DNA of 64,000 bases from Luteolibacter sp. Y139 (GCF_038066715.1 NZ_JBBUKT010000005.1:62001-126000); one strand, 5' to 3'. Positions 1 to 7,873 are shown, counted from the first letter of the stretch. Translations and numbers: made by a program. The notes: generated by a model from the letters alone, not told the origin.

Positions 1-641
1 GAGGGGCGCTAGCTTATGGCGGATGTGCCCGGGGGGCAGAAGATGCAAAGGGTGGGCGCGCGAAGGTGAGTCCGATTGGACGCATGAGGTGGTGGGTGTG
101 CACCCGGGTGCTGCCCCGCAGCAGGGCTGCTGGCTTTGAGCGGCAGCAGGCTGCCGCAGTCCGGGTCTCCGACAACTCGGGCGGAGTCTTGGGGGAAAAG
201 ACGCCGGAAACCCGCCTCAAGTTTGCGCCATTCGGGGCGACGAAACGAGGTGTGGATCGGGCGCTTCAGGCGAGGGCGGAGGAAGAATTTCAACCGCGAA
301 AGAACGCGGATGGGCGCGAAATTTTCAGAGGGGGATGGCGGAGGGAACTCGCTGGAAGTGTGGTGGCGGTGTTTGCGCGTGGACGGTGGGCGAGGTGAGG
401 GAGCGAGGATTAGCAGAACGCAATGAGTGGCGGCAGATTGCGCTTCGGATGTTAAGGGAAATGGAGGGGTGGTGGCGGTTTTCAATGAGTTGCGACGGGG
501 ATGCGGGTGGTCGCTGATTTGCTTTCAAGGAGATCCCCCCGTGCGGCGGCGGGCTCGATGTGTGGTGACGGTCACTCGAGCCCGCCGCCAAATTCGGATC
601 TCCATCATCAACGACATCATGACTCACTTCTTCCTCTTGCG
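1..641. other. Intergenic, no convincing gene
   Basis: Several overlapping open frames exist on both strands, but none has a recognisable domain, plausible composition or a clear ribosome-binding site. The stretch holds a palindromic repeat at 108-174 and a degenerate 'CGCGAAAGAACGCGGATGG'-like repeat near 295-320. Nothing else is supported. Confidence 0.5.
108..174. repeat. Palindromic interspersed repeat, copy 1 (CAGCAGGGCTGCTG type)
   Basis: About 65 bases that recur almost unchanged at 6780-6851. The unit contains two nested inverted repeats, CAGCAGGGCTGCTG and GCGGCAGCAGGCTGCCGC, followed by 'AGTCCGGGTCTCCGAC'. It can fold into two hairpins and resembles a REP-type element. Both copies lie outside recognisable genes. 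Confidence 0.75.
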
Positions 642-851
642 ATGAGCTTTACGACTGCCTTCATGACCGATGCGGAGCCGCTGCCGACGTGGTGTGCTCC
701 TATCTTGAGAACGCTGACGCGTGCTCATCCGGAGCAATCGGTGGAGGAGGTGGCGCAGGCGATCCGCGAGGCGCTGGTGGTGCAGCGCGCGTATCACGTG
801 GCGACGCCGATCGAGGATCTCGCGAGGCAGTTGCTGGAGGATCGGCCGTGA
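642..851 (+). CDS. Small hypothetical protein (69 aa)
   Basis: Predicted soluble, helical 69-residue protein starting MSFTTAFMTDAEP and ending LARQLLEDRP. I do not recognise the family. The open frame extends upstream, but its codons there are repeat-like, so I chose the ATG at 642; a second in-frame ATG at 663 is also possible. It precedes the secreted protein at 908 by 56 bases on the same strand and may share its transcript. Confidence 0.5.
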   Translation: MSFTTAFMTDAEPLPTWCAPILRTLTRAHPEQSVEEVAQAIREALVVQRAYHVATPIEDLARQLLEDRP

Positions 852-907
852 GTGTGGTCGCTCCCTTTCTTTTTCATCCTCCTCTCAACCTAACAAAAAA
901 AACGCAC

Positions 908-1390
908 ATGAAAACGACACCATTGGCAATCGCCGTGGCTGCGCTGGGAGTGATCCTTCCCGCGACGGCCCAGGTCACGCAGACCGAGAAGAAGACGGAA
1001 GTCCGCGAGAATGCGGACGGATCAACGACGGAGAAGCACACAACCACGACGAGGACCTTCAATCCTGAAGCGAAGACGAAGGTGGTGAAGTACTTCGATA
1101 CCTACAAGACGGATCGCTACGGGCTGCCGCCAGCGTATGTGTCCAGGCTGAAGGTGAAGGAGATCCCTGCGGGCTGGCGCACCACGGCGATCGCGCCCGG
1201 CGTGGTGATCACGGAGAAGGAGCGGCCGTATCTGGTGGAGGCTCCGCCGGAGCTGATCCAGGTGCTGCCACCTCCGACGCCTGATGTGCAGTACTACATG
1301 GCGGGCGGCAATGTGGTGGCGGTGGACAAGACCTACAAGGTGGTGGACTCGATCCAGATCCCCTCGGTGAAGATCACGGTGGACGATTGA
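908..1390 (+). CDS. Exported RcnB/DUF1236-like protein
   Basis: 160-residue protein with a signal peptide (MKTTPLAIAVAALGVILPATAQ), then a charged Thr/Lys/Glu-rich linker (residues 25-55) and a compact C-terminal half beginning around YGLPPAYV. The YGLPP motif followed by short beta-strand-like segments resembles periplasmic RcnB/DUF1236 proteins; this match is by motif only. The ORF is open upstream to 689, but the signal peptide and the A-rich leader before ATG 908 support this start. Confidence 0.75.
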   Translation: MKTTPLAIAVAALGVILPATAQVTQTEKKTEVRENADGSTTEKHTTTTRTFNPEAKTKVVKYFDTYKTDRYGLPPAYVSRLKVKEIPAGWRTTAIAPGVVITEKERPYLVEAPPELIQVLPPPTPDVQYYMAGGNVVAVDKTYKVVDSIQIPSVKITVDD

Positions 1391-1511
1391 AACCCACGTC
1401 CTGCCGGCGCGGCCGCTTTCTTCCCCGATCTCACGGCGGAGGCAGGCGTGCCGCGCGCTTCGTTTTTGATGGGGAGGATAGTGACCTGTTAGAGGGAGGG
1501 GCGATGAAGGT

Positions 1512-1592
1512 ATGAGCGCGGAGGATATGGCATTGGCGGTGGTACTGCTGGGGGTGCTGGTGCTATCGCTGTGGCTGGTGAGGGAGGGGTGA
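1512..1592 (+). CDS. Possible single-span membrane microprotein (26 aa)
   Basis: A 26-codon frame encoding MSAEDMALAVVLLGVLVLSL plus a short WLVREG tail. It has an acidic N-terminus, one hydrophobic span and a charged C-terminus, the layout of bacterial membrane microproteins. It lies in the gap before the membrane protein at 1660 on the same strand. No family is recognised, and composition alone could produce such an ORF by chance. Confidence 0.35.
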   Translation: MSAEDMALAVVLLGVLVLSLWLVREG

Positions 1593-1659
1593 GGAGGAGC
1601 CTGGTGGAAACGGTGGGGTGGCTTTCCACCCGGAGATGCGCTAGGACGGTGGCGAGCCG

Positions 1660-2055
1660 ATGAAACGCGGGGAGGAGAAGAGCATTTGGATGCGGGATCC
1701 GCGCGGGGAGGCCTCGGGCGACATGCTGGATCTGGCGTATGCGCCATCGGGCGGGCGCGGGAAGCAGTGGCTGGCGGGAGTGGTGCTGGCGGCGGTGCCG
1801 GTGATCTACGGGATCTGTAGTATTCAGCGGGGATGGACGACGATGTTCGGCTCGCGCGGAATGGATGAGAGGATTTCGGGCGATGCGGGGTTTTGGCTGG
1901 CGGTGGCGTATATTGCGATCGGGGCGTTCTGCCACTTTCACTGGTTCTGGGGGCTGAGCGAAAGGCTGTGGCGGTTCAGCGAGGGGATGAAGGTGGCGGC
2001 GCTGCTGGTGTTTCTGCCGGCGTTCGGGTGGGGGATGTGGGTGGCGTTTGTTTGA
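1660..2055 (+). CDS. Three-span integral membrane protein, unknown function
   Basis: 131 residues with hydrophobic spans near 36-54, 78-98 and 110-130. The cytoplasmic N-terminus carries the 'GKQWLAG' lead into TM1. No catalytic motif or known family is seen. It ends at the TGA beside a GATCGGTGATGGTGATC repeat, a pattern seen at several gene ends in this window. Confidence 0.65.
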   Translation: MKRGEEKSIWMRDPRGEASGDMLDLAYAPSGGRGKQWLAGVVLAAVPVIYGICSIQRGWTTMFGSRGMDERISGDAGFWLAVAYIAIGAFCHFHWFWGLSERLWRFSEGMKVAALLVFLPAFGWGMWVAFV

Positions 2056-2248
2056 GGATGGGAAGTGCCGGGTGATCGGTGATGGTGATCAGTGATCCGT
2101 GGAAAGGCATCGGACTGGTGGATGAACGAACCGGGGAGACGCAGGGGTCGCGGAGTTGCCGGAAGAAACGAAGCGCCAAGAGAAACGAGGCGTCGAAAGA
2201 AGCGAAACGCCCGCTTGCGTGTGCTGTCCATTTGGAAGGATGGACGTG

Positions 2249-2301
2249 GCAGCGGCGTCCGCAGCCCCTCTCCGAACCACGGACGCCAAGTTTATTGCTG
2301 C
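2249..2301. repeat. Structured stem-loop repeat, copy 1
   Basis: Outer stem GCAGC/GCTGC, inner 8-bp stem GGCGTCCG/CGGACGCC, and a loop of about 18 bases (CAGCCCCTCTCCGAACCA). The loop is nearly the same as in the second copy at 2886-2938, while both stems differ in sequence but still pair. That pattern suggests selection on structure. Confidence 0.5.
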
Positions 2302-2757
2302 GGGGCAAAGGTGCCTGTCATTGAGGGGGATGCAAGTGAAAGATGAGTGGGGGGAACTACGCAGGAGATGTGCGTGGGTGGCGGGAAGCTATCTTGGATG
2401 GCGGGGTGGATTTGGGACATGATTGGCGCTCATGCGGTGACGGTGGACGGGGCCGGGTGCTGGTGGGATGTGGCTGCGGGGTGGGGCGTGGGACGCAGGC
2501 AGGTGCTTCCGCGGCTGGTGAGCGGAAGGAGGGTGAAGGTGGCCGGGGAGATGAACCGGCGGGTGCGGGTGCTTATCTCGATCCGGTGAGGTGGGTATGA
2601 CCGGGGCTCATGAGCCGGGTCGGCGTGGAAGGCGGGTGGTGGTTCCTGTGAGGTCCGGACGCCGCGGGTGCTTCGATCTGCGCCGGTGGCCGGGTGGGCG
2701 GTTCCGGGGGATGGATGGCGGGGTTTGCTCGAGGTTTTGCGCTGATGAGAGGTGGGT

Positions 2758-2798
2758 GAAAATGAAACGCCCGCGGGCTGAAGATTTCAGCCGCGGGC
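2758..2798 (-). terminator. Candidate rho-independent terminator for a minus-strand transcript
   Basis: GCCCGCGG plus CTGAA (2769-2782, with one bulged G) pairs with TTCAG plus CCGCGGGC (2786-2798), giving a 13-bp stem with a tiny loop. Read on the minus strand, the hairpin is followed by GTTTCATTTT. It could end transcription of the minus-strand gene at 3171-3608, about 370 bases upstream. No plus-strand gene ends close to it. Confidence 0.4.
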
Positions 2799-2885
2799 AC
2801 TACTGCTTACACACACATTTGCAAACACACCGTCCATCGGTCGATCGATGGCACACCTTGTTTTCTTTGCTTGGGAAAATCGGAG

Positions 2886-2938
2886 GCGTTAGTGGCACCC
2901 GCGGCCCCTCCCCGAGCCACGGGCACCAAAGCTAACGC
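2886..2938. repeat. Structured stem-loop repeat, copy 2
   Basis: GCGTTAG pairs with CTAACGC as the outer stem. TGGCACCCG pairs with CGGGCACCA with a 2x2 internal mismatch. The loop CGGCCCCTCCCCGAGCCA matches the loop of copy 1 at 2249-2301. If transcribed with the gene at 3171-3608 it would sit in that gene's 3' region. Confidence 0.5.
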
Positions 2939-3019
2939 TGTGATGGAAGATGCGCTGGAATGATGAGGGCGCAAGGGACGGATGATGAATTTTTGGTGAG
3001 CGGGATGCGAAGAAGTGCA

Positions 3020-3115
3020 GAGTGATCGGTGATCAGTGATCAGTGGAACAGCCTCGGACTGTCGGGGGAACGAAACGGAGAGACGGGGAGGTCGCAGAGG
3101 AAGCGCGGAGGAGAG
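3020..3115. repeat. Composite GTGATC / 'GCAGAGGAAGCGCGG' repeat
   Basis: Tandem GTGATCA/G heptamers, then a conserved 'CGGACTG...GGAACGAAACG' middle and a degenerate GGAGGTCGCAGAGGAAGCGCGG end. The same composite order recurs at about 2070-2170, 4920-5020, 6030-6125, 46365-46470, 47375-47470, 54690-54785, 56660-56740 and 59785-59890. Confidence 0.7.
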
Positions 3116-3170
3116 AAGGTGTCTCGGGGCGATCGGGTGAGGGTGTAGAGGATGGAAGGTGGGTGGCTCG

Positions 3171-3608
3171 CTAGGAGGGTTGTATCTGTGAGAGGCTTTT
3201 ATCTAACAGAAGTGGTTTGTGGCGTTGCCAACGCCAGGCGAGGAAGGTGAGCCAGGGGATGAGGTAGAGGAGAGTGATGAACCAGCACGCGATGCCGACC
3301 CTGATGATGTAAGGGCGATTCGGATGTTCGTCGTATCGCAAGGGGGCGGGAAGCAAACCCGGGTTCCAGGGGCGAGAGGTGGAGTCGAAGGTGATGAGAG
3401 GAGGGTGTGGGCCGGAGAAGTGACCGTAGGCGCAATCCCACTGGAGGTATCCGCCGCGGCTCCGGAGGAAATGGATGATGCCGGGCTGGACGAAGAGGCA
3501 AATGCGATCGGAGTGGCTGCGGGATTTCGCCCATGCCCAGATGAGGAAGAGGAGGATGATGAGGCCGAGCCAGAGGGATTTCCAGCGGTGGATGGGACGC
3601 GGGGGCAT
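3171..3608 (-). CDS. Two-transmembrane paralog family, type A
   Basis: 145 residues. The basic N-terminus MPPRPIHRWKSLWLG leads into TM1 (about 12-28, LIILLFLIWAWA). A roughly 70-residue exported domain follows, then TM2 (about 108-128, ACWFITLLYLIPWLTFLAW) and a tail WRWQRHK. This is the archetype of the family that fills much of the window: N-in/C-in topology inferred from flanking Arg/Lys, with an ectodomain of unknown function. The tail ends LLLDK, where CTG TTA GAT forms the CTGTTAGA octamer. Confidence 0.8.
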   Translation of the reverse strand: MPPRPIHRWKSLWLGLIILLFLIWAWAKSRSHSDRICLFVQPGIIHFLRSRGGYLQWDCAYGHFSGPHPPLITFDSTSRPWNPGLLPAPLRYDEHPNRPYIIRVGIACWFITLLYLIPWLTFLAWRWQRHKPLLLDKSLSQIQPS

Positions 3609-3611
3609 GGA

Positions 3612-3700
3612 AGAAGTGCCGGGTGATCAGTGATCGGTGATTTGAGCCGGATGGATCAGGAATAGTCAGCGGCTCCGCTTCGCTTCGCGAAGTTGTGGAA
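3612..3700. repeat. Interspersed repeat 'GAGCCGGATGGATCAGGAAT', copy 1
   Basis: GTGATC heptamers run into TGAGCCGGATGGATCAGG and then a CGCTTCGCTTCGCGAAG hairpin. Related copies are at 9428-9530, inside a coding region, and at 18602-18680, overlapping the 3' end of a gene. Confidence 0.75.
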
Positions 3701-3813
3701 AGGCACGGGTCTGGTGCGGGGAACGAAACGCGGAGAAGAGGAGATGTCTCGGGACGACAGAGGTGTCGTCCCTCCTCAGGGCGCTGGGGTGGTGCGCGCT
3801 GAAGGGGCGCGGG

Positions 3814-4434
3814 TCAGTGGTCGGAGAGCTTCTTGCCGGCGGGTTTTTCGATGGCGAATTTCTTGCCGGTCCAGTGGAGGTCGAGGGTGCGCTGGCCGTA
3901 GGTCCATGTCTTGCCTCGGCCGTCGGCGCGGTCGATTTCCTTCCAGGGGGCGGCTTCGATGGTGGTGTCGTTGCGGTGGGTGCGGAAGTGCATGGTCATG
4001 TCGACGGTGTCGGGGATGACTGTCCAGGTGACATCGATCCAGTCCTTGCCGACGGGTTCGAGGACGAAGGTCTGGTCGGCTTTGGGTGCGCCCTTCAGGA
4101 GGCCGGAGAAGGGCTTCTCCATGTGGATGAAGATGAGGGGCGGCTGGCCACTTGGGCGTGGGAGTTCCTTGGCCCAGATGATGGAGGTGGCTTTGACGTC
4201 GCCGCCATCGCTGTAGAAGTTGAGCCAGCCGTGGGGGGCATCGAGGCGCTGGGGGGTGGTGTCGGTGGCGAGTTCCTTGAAGAGGGTGGCGCGATTGGTG
4301 AGGGGGATATCGGCGAGGTATTTCGGCGGGAGGGTGGTGAGTGCGGCGCGGAAGGAGGCTTCATCGGCCGGCGCGGTGGTGGTGAGCGCGGCGATGGTGA
4401 GGAGGAGGGCGAGTGGTGGGTTTGTGGTTTTCAT
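3814..4434 (-). CDS. Secreted hypothetical protein (206 aa)
   Basis: Signal peptide MKTTNPPLALLLTIAALTTT with cleavage probably after APA (about residue 23). The mature part is mixed alpha/beta with 'GWLNFYSDGG', 'PLIFIHMEKPFSGLL' and 'WTYGQRTLDLHWTGKKF' segments. No catalytic signature or family is recognised. It sits between two members of the two-TM family and is unrelated to them, with no evidence for a shared role. Confidence 0.75.
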   Translation of the reverse strand: MKTTNPPLALLLTIAALTTTAPADEASFRAALTTLPPKYLADIPLTNRATLFKELATDTTPQRLDAPHGWLNFYSDGGDVKATSIIWAKELPRPSGQPPLIFIHMEKPFSGLLKGAPKADQTFVLEPVGKDWIDVTWTVIPDTVDMTMHFRTHRNDTTIEAAPWKEIDRADGRGKTWTYGQRTLDLHWTGKKFAIEKPAGKKLSDH

Positions 4435-4477
4435 GATGTGATGGTAACGGGAGATGGGTGGAGGTTATTGCGCTACC

Positions 4478-4915
4478 TTACGTTGGCTGTGGGTGGGAGG
4501 CTTTCCGGATGCGCTGCCATCGCCAAGCGAGGAAGGAGAGCCAAGTGAGGAGGTAGAGGAGGGTGATGAGCCAGAGGGCGATGCCGTGGCTGGTGAAGGT
4601 GGGTTGGGGTGGCTGCAGATCGCGGTTCTCGATCTTGATGGGTGGCTTGAACCAGTCGCCGGCTTGTTTGCGGGAGACGGCGATGGTGTGGAAGCGGCCG
4701 GGCGGGCCGGTGTAGGGGCTGCCGGGCCGGTAGGTGATAGTGTTCCACATGGCGTATCCGTCTGCGCTCTCGACGCCGGTCCAGGTGAGGGAGTAGAGCT
4801 GAATGATGACGCCATCGGCGTGGGTGCGGCTGCGTGCCCAGGCCCAGGTGAGGAAGAGAAGGATGATGAGGCCGAGCCAGAGGGATTTCCAGCGGTGGAT
4901 AGGGCGCGGGGGCAT
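4478..4915 (-). CDS. Two-transmembrane paralog family, type A
   Basis: 145 residues. The first 28 (MPPRPIHRWKSLWLGLIILL and on) are almost identical to the protein at 3171-3608, then the exported part diverges completely (ADGVIIQLYSLTWTGVESAD...). TM2 is about 108-128 (LWLITLLYLLTWLSFLAW), with tail RWQRIRK. Identical ends and unrelated middles in such a close pair are a good example of the cassette pattern. Confidence 0.8.
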   Translation of the reverse strand: MPPRPIHRWKSLWLGLIILLFLTWAWARSRTHADGVIIQLYSLTWTGVESADGYAMWNTITYRPGSPYTGPPGRFHTIAVSRKQAGDWFKPPIKIENRDLQPPQPTFTSHGIALWLITLLYLLTWLSFLAWRWQRIRKASHPQPT

Positions 4916-5150
4916 CGGGAAGAGGTGCCGGGTGATCGATGGTCGATGGAAGAGCCCTAGACTTGTTGGAGGAACGAAACGCAGAGACGGGGAGGTCGCG
5001 GAGGGGGCGCGGAGAAGAAGGGATGGTGAACTCTGAATAGGGAATGGAAGCCGGGGAGAGAACTCCGGCGCGGAGTGTTCCTTGTCTCAGGATTCCTTCT
5101 TTGTTGGAGTTTCGGAGGGCGGGTGGATGCTTGTTCCGAGGTGTTTCATT
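4916..5150. repeat. Duplicated junction segment, copy 1
   Basis: About 235 bases running from just upstream of the gene at 4478-4915, through the composite repeat, into the C-terminal codons of the gene at 5087-5554. A near-identical copy occupies 6022-6257. The duplicated block covers the spacer and the tail end of the neighbouring gene but not the ectodomain codons. Confidence 0.8.
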
Positions 5151-5554
5151 CGTCGTGATCTCCAGATGAGGAGGAAGGACCATGAGATGAGGAAGATGAG
5201 GATGAGGAACCACCAGGCGAGGGTGAGGGTCCATTCGCGCCATGGTCCGTGTTTGTCCGCGCTCTGGAACTTGAACGGAGGCTGGAGCAATGGCGGGTGG
5301 TCTTCCTGTGGATCCTTCGAGGTGCGGAGTCCGGGCGGGAAGAAGCTGTTAGAGAGTCCGTGTCCGGTCGAGTCGCTGGTGATGTGGAGGCTGAGGGCGC
5401 CGGTGGTGGTGTTCGCGGCGATGTCGAATTTCGAGCCGGTCCAGGCGATCTGCCGGTTCCATCCTGCGCTGGAAAGCCACGTCCCGCAGAGAGAGATGAG
5501 GATGAAGATGCCGAACCAGAAGGTTTTCGAGCGGAGGATAGGGCGCGGGGGCAT
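5087..5554 (-). CDS. Two-transmembrane paralog family, type A
   Basis: 155 residues. N-terminal block MPPRPILRSKTFWFG, TM1 about 12-30 (IFILISLCGTWL). The exported part (about 31-112) contains an SFFPPGLRTS segment. TM2 about 117-136 (LAWWFLILIFLISWSFLLIW), with tail RSRRMKHLG. The C-terminal IHPPSETPTKKES is almost the same as that of the protein at 6194-6643 because both lie in the duplicated junction. A CTGTTAGA octamer falls in frame at 5346-5353. Confidence 0.75.
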   Translation of the reverse strand: MPPRPILRSKTFWFGIFILISLCGTWLSSAGWNRQIAWTGSKFDIAANTTTGALSLHITSDSTGHGLSNSFFPPGLRTSKDPQEDHPPLLQPPFKFQSADKHGPWREWTLTLAWWFLILIFLISWSFLLIWRSRRMKHLGTSIHPPSETPTKKES

Positions 5555-5608
5555 GAGCGGAGATTGGATGGATAGCCGGAAGAAAATGCGCGGGAACGGG
5601 TGATCAGG

Positions 5609-6022
5609 TCAGGGTTGGTGGGTGGGGTGGTGTTTCATGCGTCGCCGGCGCCAGAGGAGGAAGGCGAGCCAGGGGATGAGGAAGAGGAGAATGAGGAACC
5701 AGAATGATAGGGTGAACGACCAGTTGCCGTCCGCGTGATAGAAGGTCCAAGGCAGCGGCAGCCACATCGGCGAAGGGTCGGTAGGGTGACTAGAATAGCA
5801 GAGGAAGCCTGAGGGTGCCTTGGTTGGCGGGGGAAAGCGATGCCGGCTGATCTGGACGGTTCCTTCCTCGAAGTCGCCACTGAACTGTGAACGGTAAGAG
5901 GGAAGGCACCAGGCGATGTGCCATTCGGTTCGGAAGGAGTAGGCCCATCCCCAGGAGAGGAAGGTGAGGACGAGGAGGCCGAGCCAGAGGGATTTCCAGT
6001 GGTGGATGGGGCGCGGGGGCAT
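5609..6022 (-). CDS. Two-transmembrane paralog family, type A
   Basis: 137 residues. MPPRPIHHWKSLWLG start block, TM1 about 12-28 (LLVLTFLSWGWA), exported region about 29-100, TM2 about 104-124 (SFWFLILLFLIPWLAFLLWR), and a tail RRRRMKHHPTH rich in His/Arg. The gap to the upstream family member at 6194 is about 170 bases and filled by the duplicated junction repeat. Confidence 0.78.
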   Translation of the reverse strand: MPPRPIHHWKSLWLGLLVLTFLSWGWAYSFRTEWHIAWCLPSYRSQFSGDFEEGTVQISRHRFPPPTKAPSGFLCYSSHPTDPSPMWLPLPWTFYHADGNWSFTLSFWFLILLFLIPWLAFLLWRRRRMKHHPTHQP

Positions 6023-6257
6023 CGGGAAGAGGTGCCGGGTGATCGGTGATCGGTGGAAAAGCCCTAGACTTGTTGGAGGAACGAACGGCGGAGACGGGGA
6101 GGTCGCAGAGGAAGCGCGGAGAAGAGGGGATGGTGAACTCTGAATAGGGAATGGAAGCCGGGGTGAGAACTCCGGTGCGGGGTGTTCCTTGTCTCAGGAT
6201 TCCGTCTTTGTTGGAGTTTCGGAGGGCGGGTGGATGTTCGCTCCGAAGGGTTTCATG
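6022..6257. repeat. Duplicated junction segment, copy 2
   Basis: Near-identical to 4916-5150. It includes GATCGGTGATCGGTGG heptamers, the 'CCCTAGACTTGTTGGAGG' middle, and the last ~20 codons of the gene at 6194-6643. Differences from copy 1 are mostly scattered point changes, which suggests a fairly recent duplication or gene conversion. Confidence 0.8.
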
Positions 6258-6643
6258 CGTCGCCGGCGCCAGATGAGGAAGGCGAGCCAGGCGAGGAAGA
6301 AGAGGAGGATGAGATACCAGTGGGCGAAGGTCAGTTGGCCGCTGCGGAAGGGTCTCACGCTGCCATCGTGCCAGCTGATGGATGCGGCGGAGGGGAAGCG
6401 GGGCTGGCGGGAGCGGAGCGGTACGCTGTAGGCGCGGGGCCAGTTGGGGCTGGTCCCGGAACTCCACTGTAGCGAGACCTTGCCGGCCTCATGCTCGATG
6501 AAGATGTAGAGGCCGTGTGGGCCGAGATCGAAGCTGAGCTCGTCGCTGTAATGGCGGGAGCGCTGCCACGCTACAGCAAGGCAGAGGAGGGCGATGATGC
6601 CGAGCCAGAAGCTTTTCCAATGATGGATGGGGCGCGGGGGCAT
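6194..6643 (-). CDS. Two-transmembrane paralog family, type A
   Basis: 149 residues. MPPRPIHHWKSFWLG block, TM1 about 12-27 (IIALLCLAVAWQ), an exported region beginning RSRHYSDELSF, TM2 about 106-127 (LTFAHWYLILLFFLAWLAFLIW), and tail RRRRMKPFG. The 'HWYLILLFFL' TM2 block is shared with the protein at 18635-19138. The C-terminal 20 residues are shared with the gene at 5087-5554. Confidence 0.78.
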   Translation of the reverse strand: MPPRPIHHWKSFWLGIIALLCLAVAWQRSRHYSDELSFDLGPHGLYIFIEHEAGKVSLQWSSGTSPNWPRAYSVPLRSRQPRFPSAASISWHDGSVRPFRSGQLTFAHWYLILLFFLAWLAFLIWRRRRMKPFGANIHPPSETPTKTES

Positions 6644-6779
6644 TCAACCGGGGAGGAGATCATGGTTTGGCGATCTTCCAATGATGAATGTGGATGATGG
6701 AGGGAGTTTGGATGTTTTGGAACGAGAGGACGACAGGGGTGTGGTCCTTCCATCGGGGCGTGGGGGTGAGATGGAGTCG

Positions 6780-6851
6780 AACGGTGCTGCCCCGCAGCAG
6801 GGCTGCTGGCATTGAGCGGCAGCAGGCTGCCGCAGTCCGGGGTCTCCGACG
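6780..6851. repeat. Palindromic interspersed repeat, copy 2 (CAGCAGGGCTGCTG type)
   Basis: Second copy of the element at 108-174, with the same nested hairpins and the same 'AGTCCGGGGTCTCCGAC' right end. It lies in the roughly 260-base spacer between two family members. Confidence 0.75.
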
Positions 6852-6907
6852 GCTGGTGCGGAGATGAATGGCGGGGCGGAGTTGTCAGGTCCCCCCTTTC
6901 ATCATGG

Positions 6908-7327
6908 CTACGGAGGGGTGGCGCTGCCGGTGTCTAACAGGTGGCGCTTGCGGCGGTGCCAGAGGGCGGTGGTGGTGAGCCAGGCGGGGAGGTAGAGGGC
7001 GAGGACGAACCAGTGGGCGAGGCGGAGTTCGGTGCTGTGGCGGATGTGGGTTTGTTCGGATTGCCAGGCGATGGCTTGGGGGAAGAGTGGGGCGGGAGGT
7101 TCGTTCCAGGAGGTGTCGCGCCGGAGTCCGGTGATGGCGAAGTGGATGTTGGACGAGAGCGGACGGGTGAGGGCGAGGCGATAGGTGCCGGTGTCGGTGC
7201 CGGCGAGGATGAGGAAGGGTGGGGTGCCGTATTGGGCCCAGCCGAGGAAGGGACGGGTGCCGAGCCAGATCCAGGTGAGGAAGATGAGGGCGGGGAGGCC
7301 GAGGAGGAAGAGGCGGGAGCGGTGCAT
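6908..7327 (-). CDS. Two-transmembrane paralog family, type B-like
   Basis: 139 residues. It starts MHRSRLFLLGLPALIFLTWIW, the short 'RSRLF' form. The exported part is about 25-98, TM2 about 101-121 (LAHWFVLALYLPAWLTTTALW), and tail HRRKRHLLD. The ectodomain shows no resemblance to its neighbours. The final LLD is encoded by CTG TTA GAC, the octamer on the coding strand. Confidence 0.72.
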   Translation of the reverse strand: MHRSRLFLLGLPALIFLTWIWLGTRPFLGWAQYGTPPFLILAGTDTGTYRLALTRPLSSNIHFAITGLRRDTSWNEPPAPLFPQAIAWQSEQTHIRHSTELRLAHWFVLALYLPAWLTTTALWHRRKRHLLDTGSATPP

Positions 7328-7389
7328 GATGGAAATGACGAATTCCCGAATGAGGAATGAGGAACGGAGCGAGCGGAGGAGGGTGGGTT

Positions 7390-7860
7390 CTAGCTTTCCT
7401 TCAATTCTTCATTCGATGCCGGAAATTCGTCATTGGGTGGGATGGCGATGCGTTTCATTTGGCGGTGCTTGTGGTGCCGCCATGTGGCGTTCATGGCGAG
7501 CCAGAGGAGTGTGTAGATGAGGGTGATGAACCACCAGGCGATGCGGGTGTGGTGAGCGTTTGTATCGAAGGGGTCTTTGGGGTGAATTTCCGGAGCGATG
7601 GCGGGAGGAAGCCACGAGGGGTCCAAGCGCAAGGGATCGTCATAGGAGAGGAATTGAGGGGATGTGCCGGGTTCCGAAGCAAGGAAGAGGTATTCCAGGA
7701 ATCCGGCCTTGCTGGTGAACTCGGCGTAGCAGATGGGCGGGATCTCTGCCATGAAGGTGGTCTGCCGTGAATTGGAGCGGGTCCATGCCCAGAGGCAGAA
7801 GATGAGGCCGGGGACGCCGAGCCAGAAGAGGAGGGAGCGGTGGAGCGGGCGCGGGGTCAT
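7390..7860 (-). CDS. Two-transmembrane paralog family, type B-like
   Basis: 156 residues from MTPRPLHRSLLFWLGVPGLI. The N-terminus blends the type A 'PRPLHR' and the type B 'LLFWLGVPGL' blocks. TM1 about 10-26, exported part about 27-110, TM2 about 111-133 (AWWFITLIYTLLWLAMNATW). The open frame extends to 7983, but the upstream part reads through heptamer repeats, so I chose ATG 7860 by family alignment. It is divergent from the gene at 8014. Confidence 0.75.
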   Translation of the reverse strand: MTPRPLHRSLLFWLGVPGLIFCLWAWTRSNSRQTTFMAEIPPICYAEFTSKAGFLEYLFLASEPGTSPQFLSYDDPLRLDPSWLPPAIAPEIHPKDPFDTNAHHTRIAWWFITLIYTLLWLAMNATWRHHKHRQMKRIAIPPNDEFPASNEELKES

Positions 7861-7873
7861 GAAGAGACGAGGC

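Larger units (their letters stand above)
2056..3170. other. Long gene-poor, repeat-filled spacer
   Basis: Over 1.1 kb with only short overlapping frames in several phases, none convincing. It contains GGTGATC-type heptamer repeats (around 2070-2100 and 3020-3060), two copies of a structured stem-loop repeat (2249-2301 and 2886-2938) and a strong 13-bp hairpin (2769-2798). An untranslated RNA is possible but unproven. Confidence 0.55.

Noticed and set aside
9-485. Minus-strand 158-codon frame at the left edge
   Set aside because: Pro/Ser/Arg-rich composition, overlaps a palindromic repeat and has no domain or ribosome-binding site.
2079-2600. Cluster of overlapping 60-90 codon frames on both strands
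   Set aside because: None has a consistent start, known motif or sensible composition, and structured repeats pass through them.
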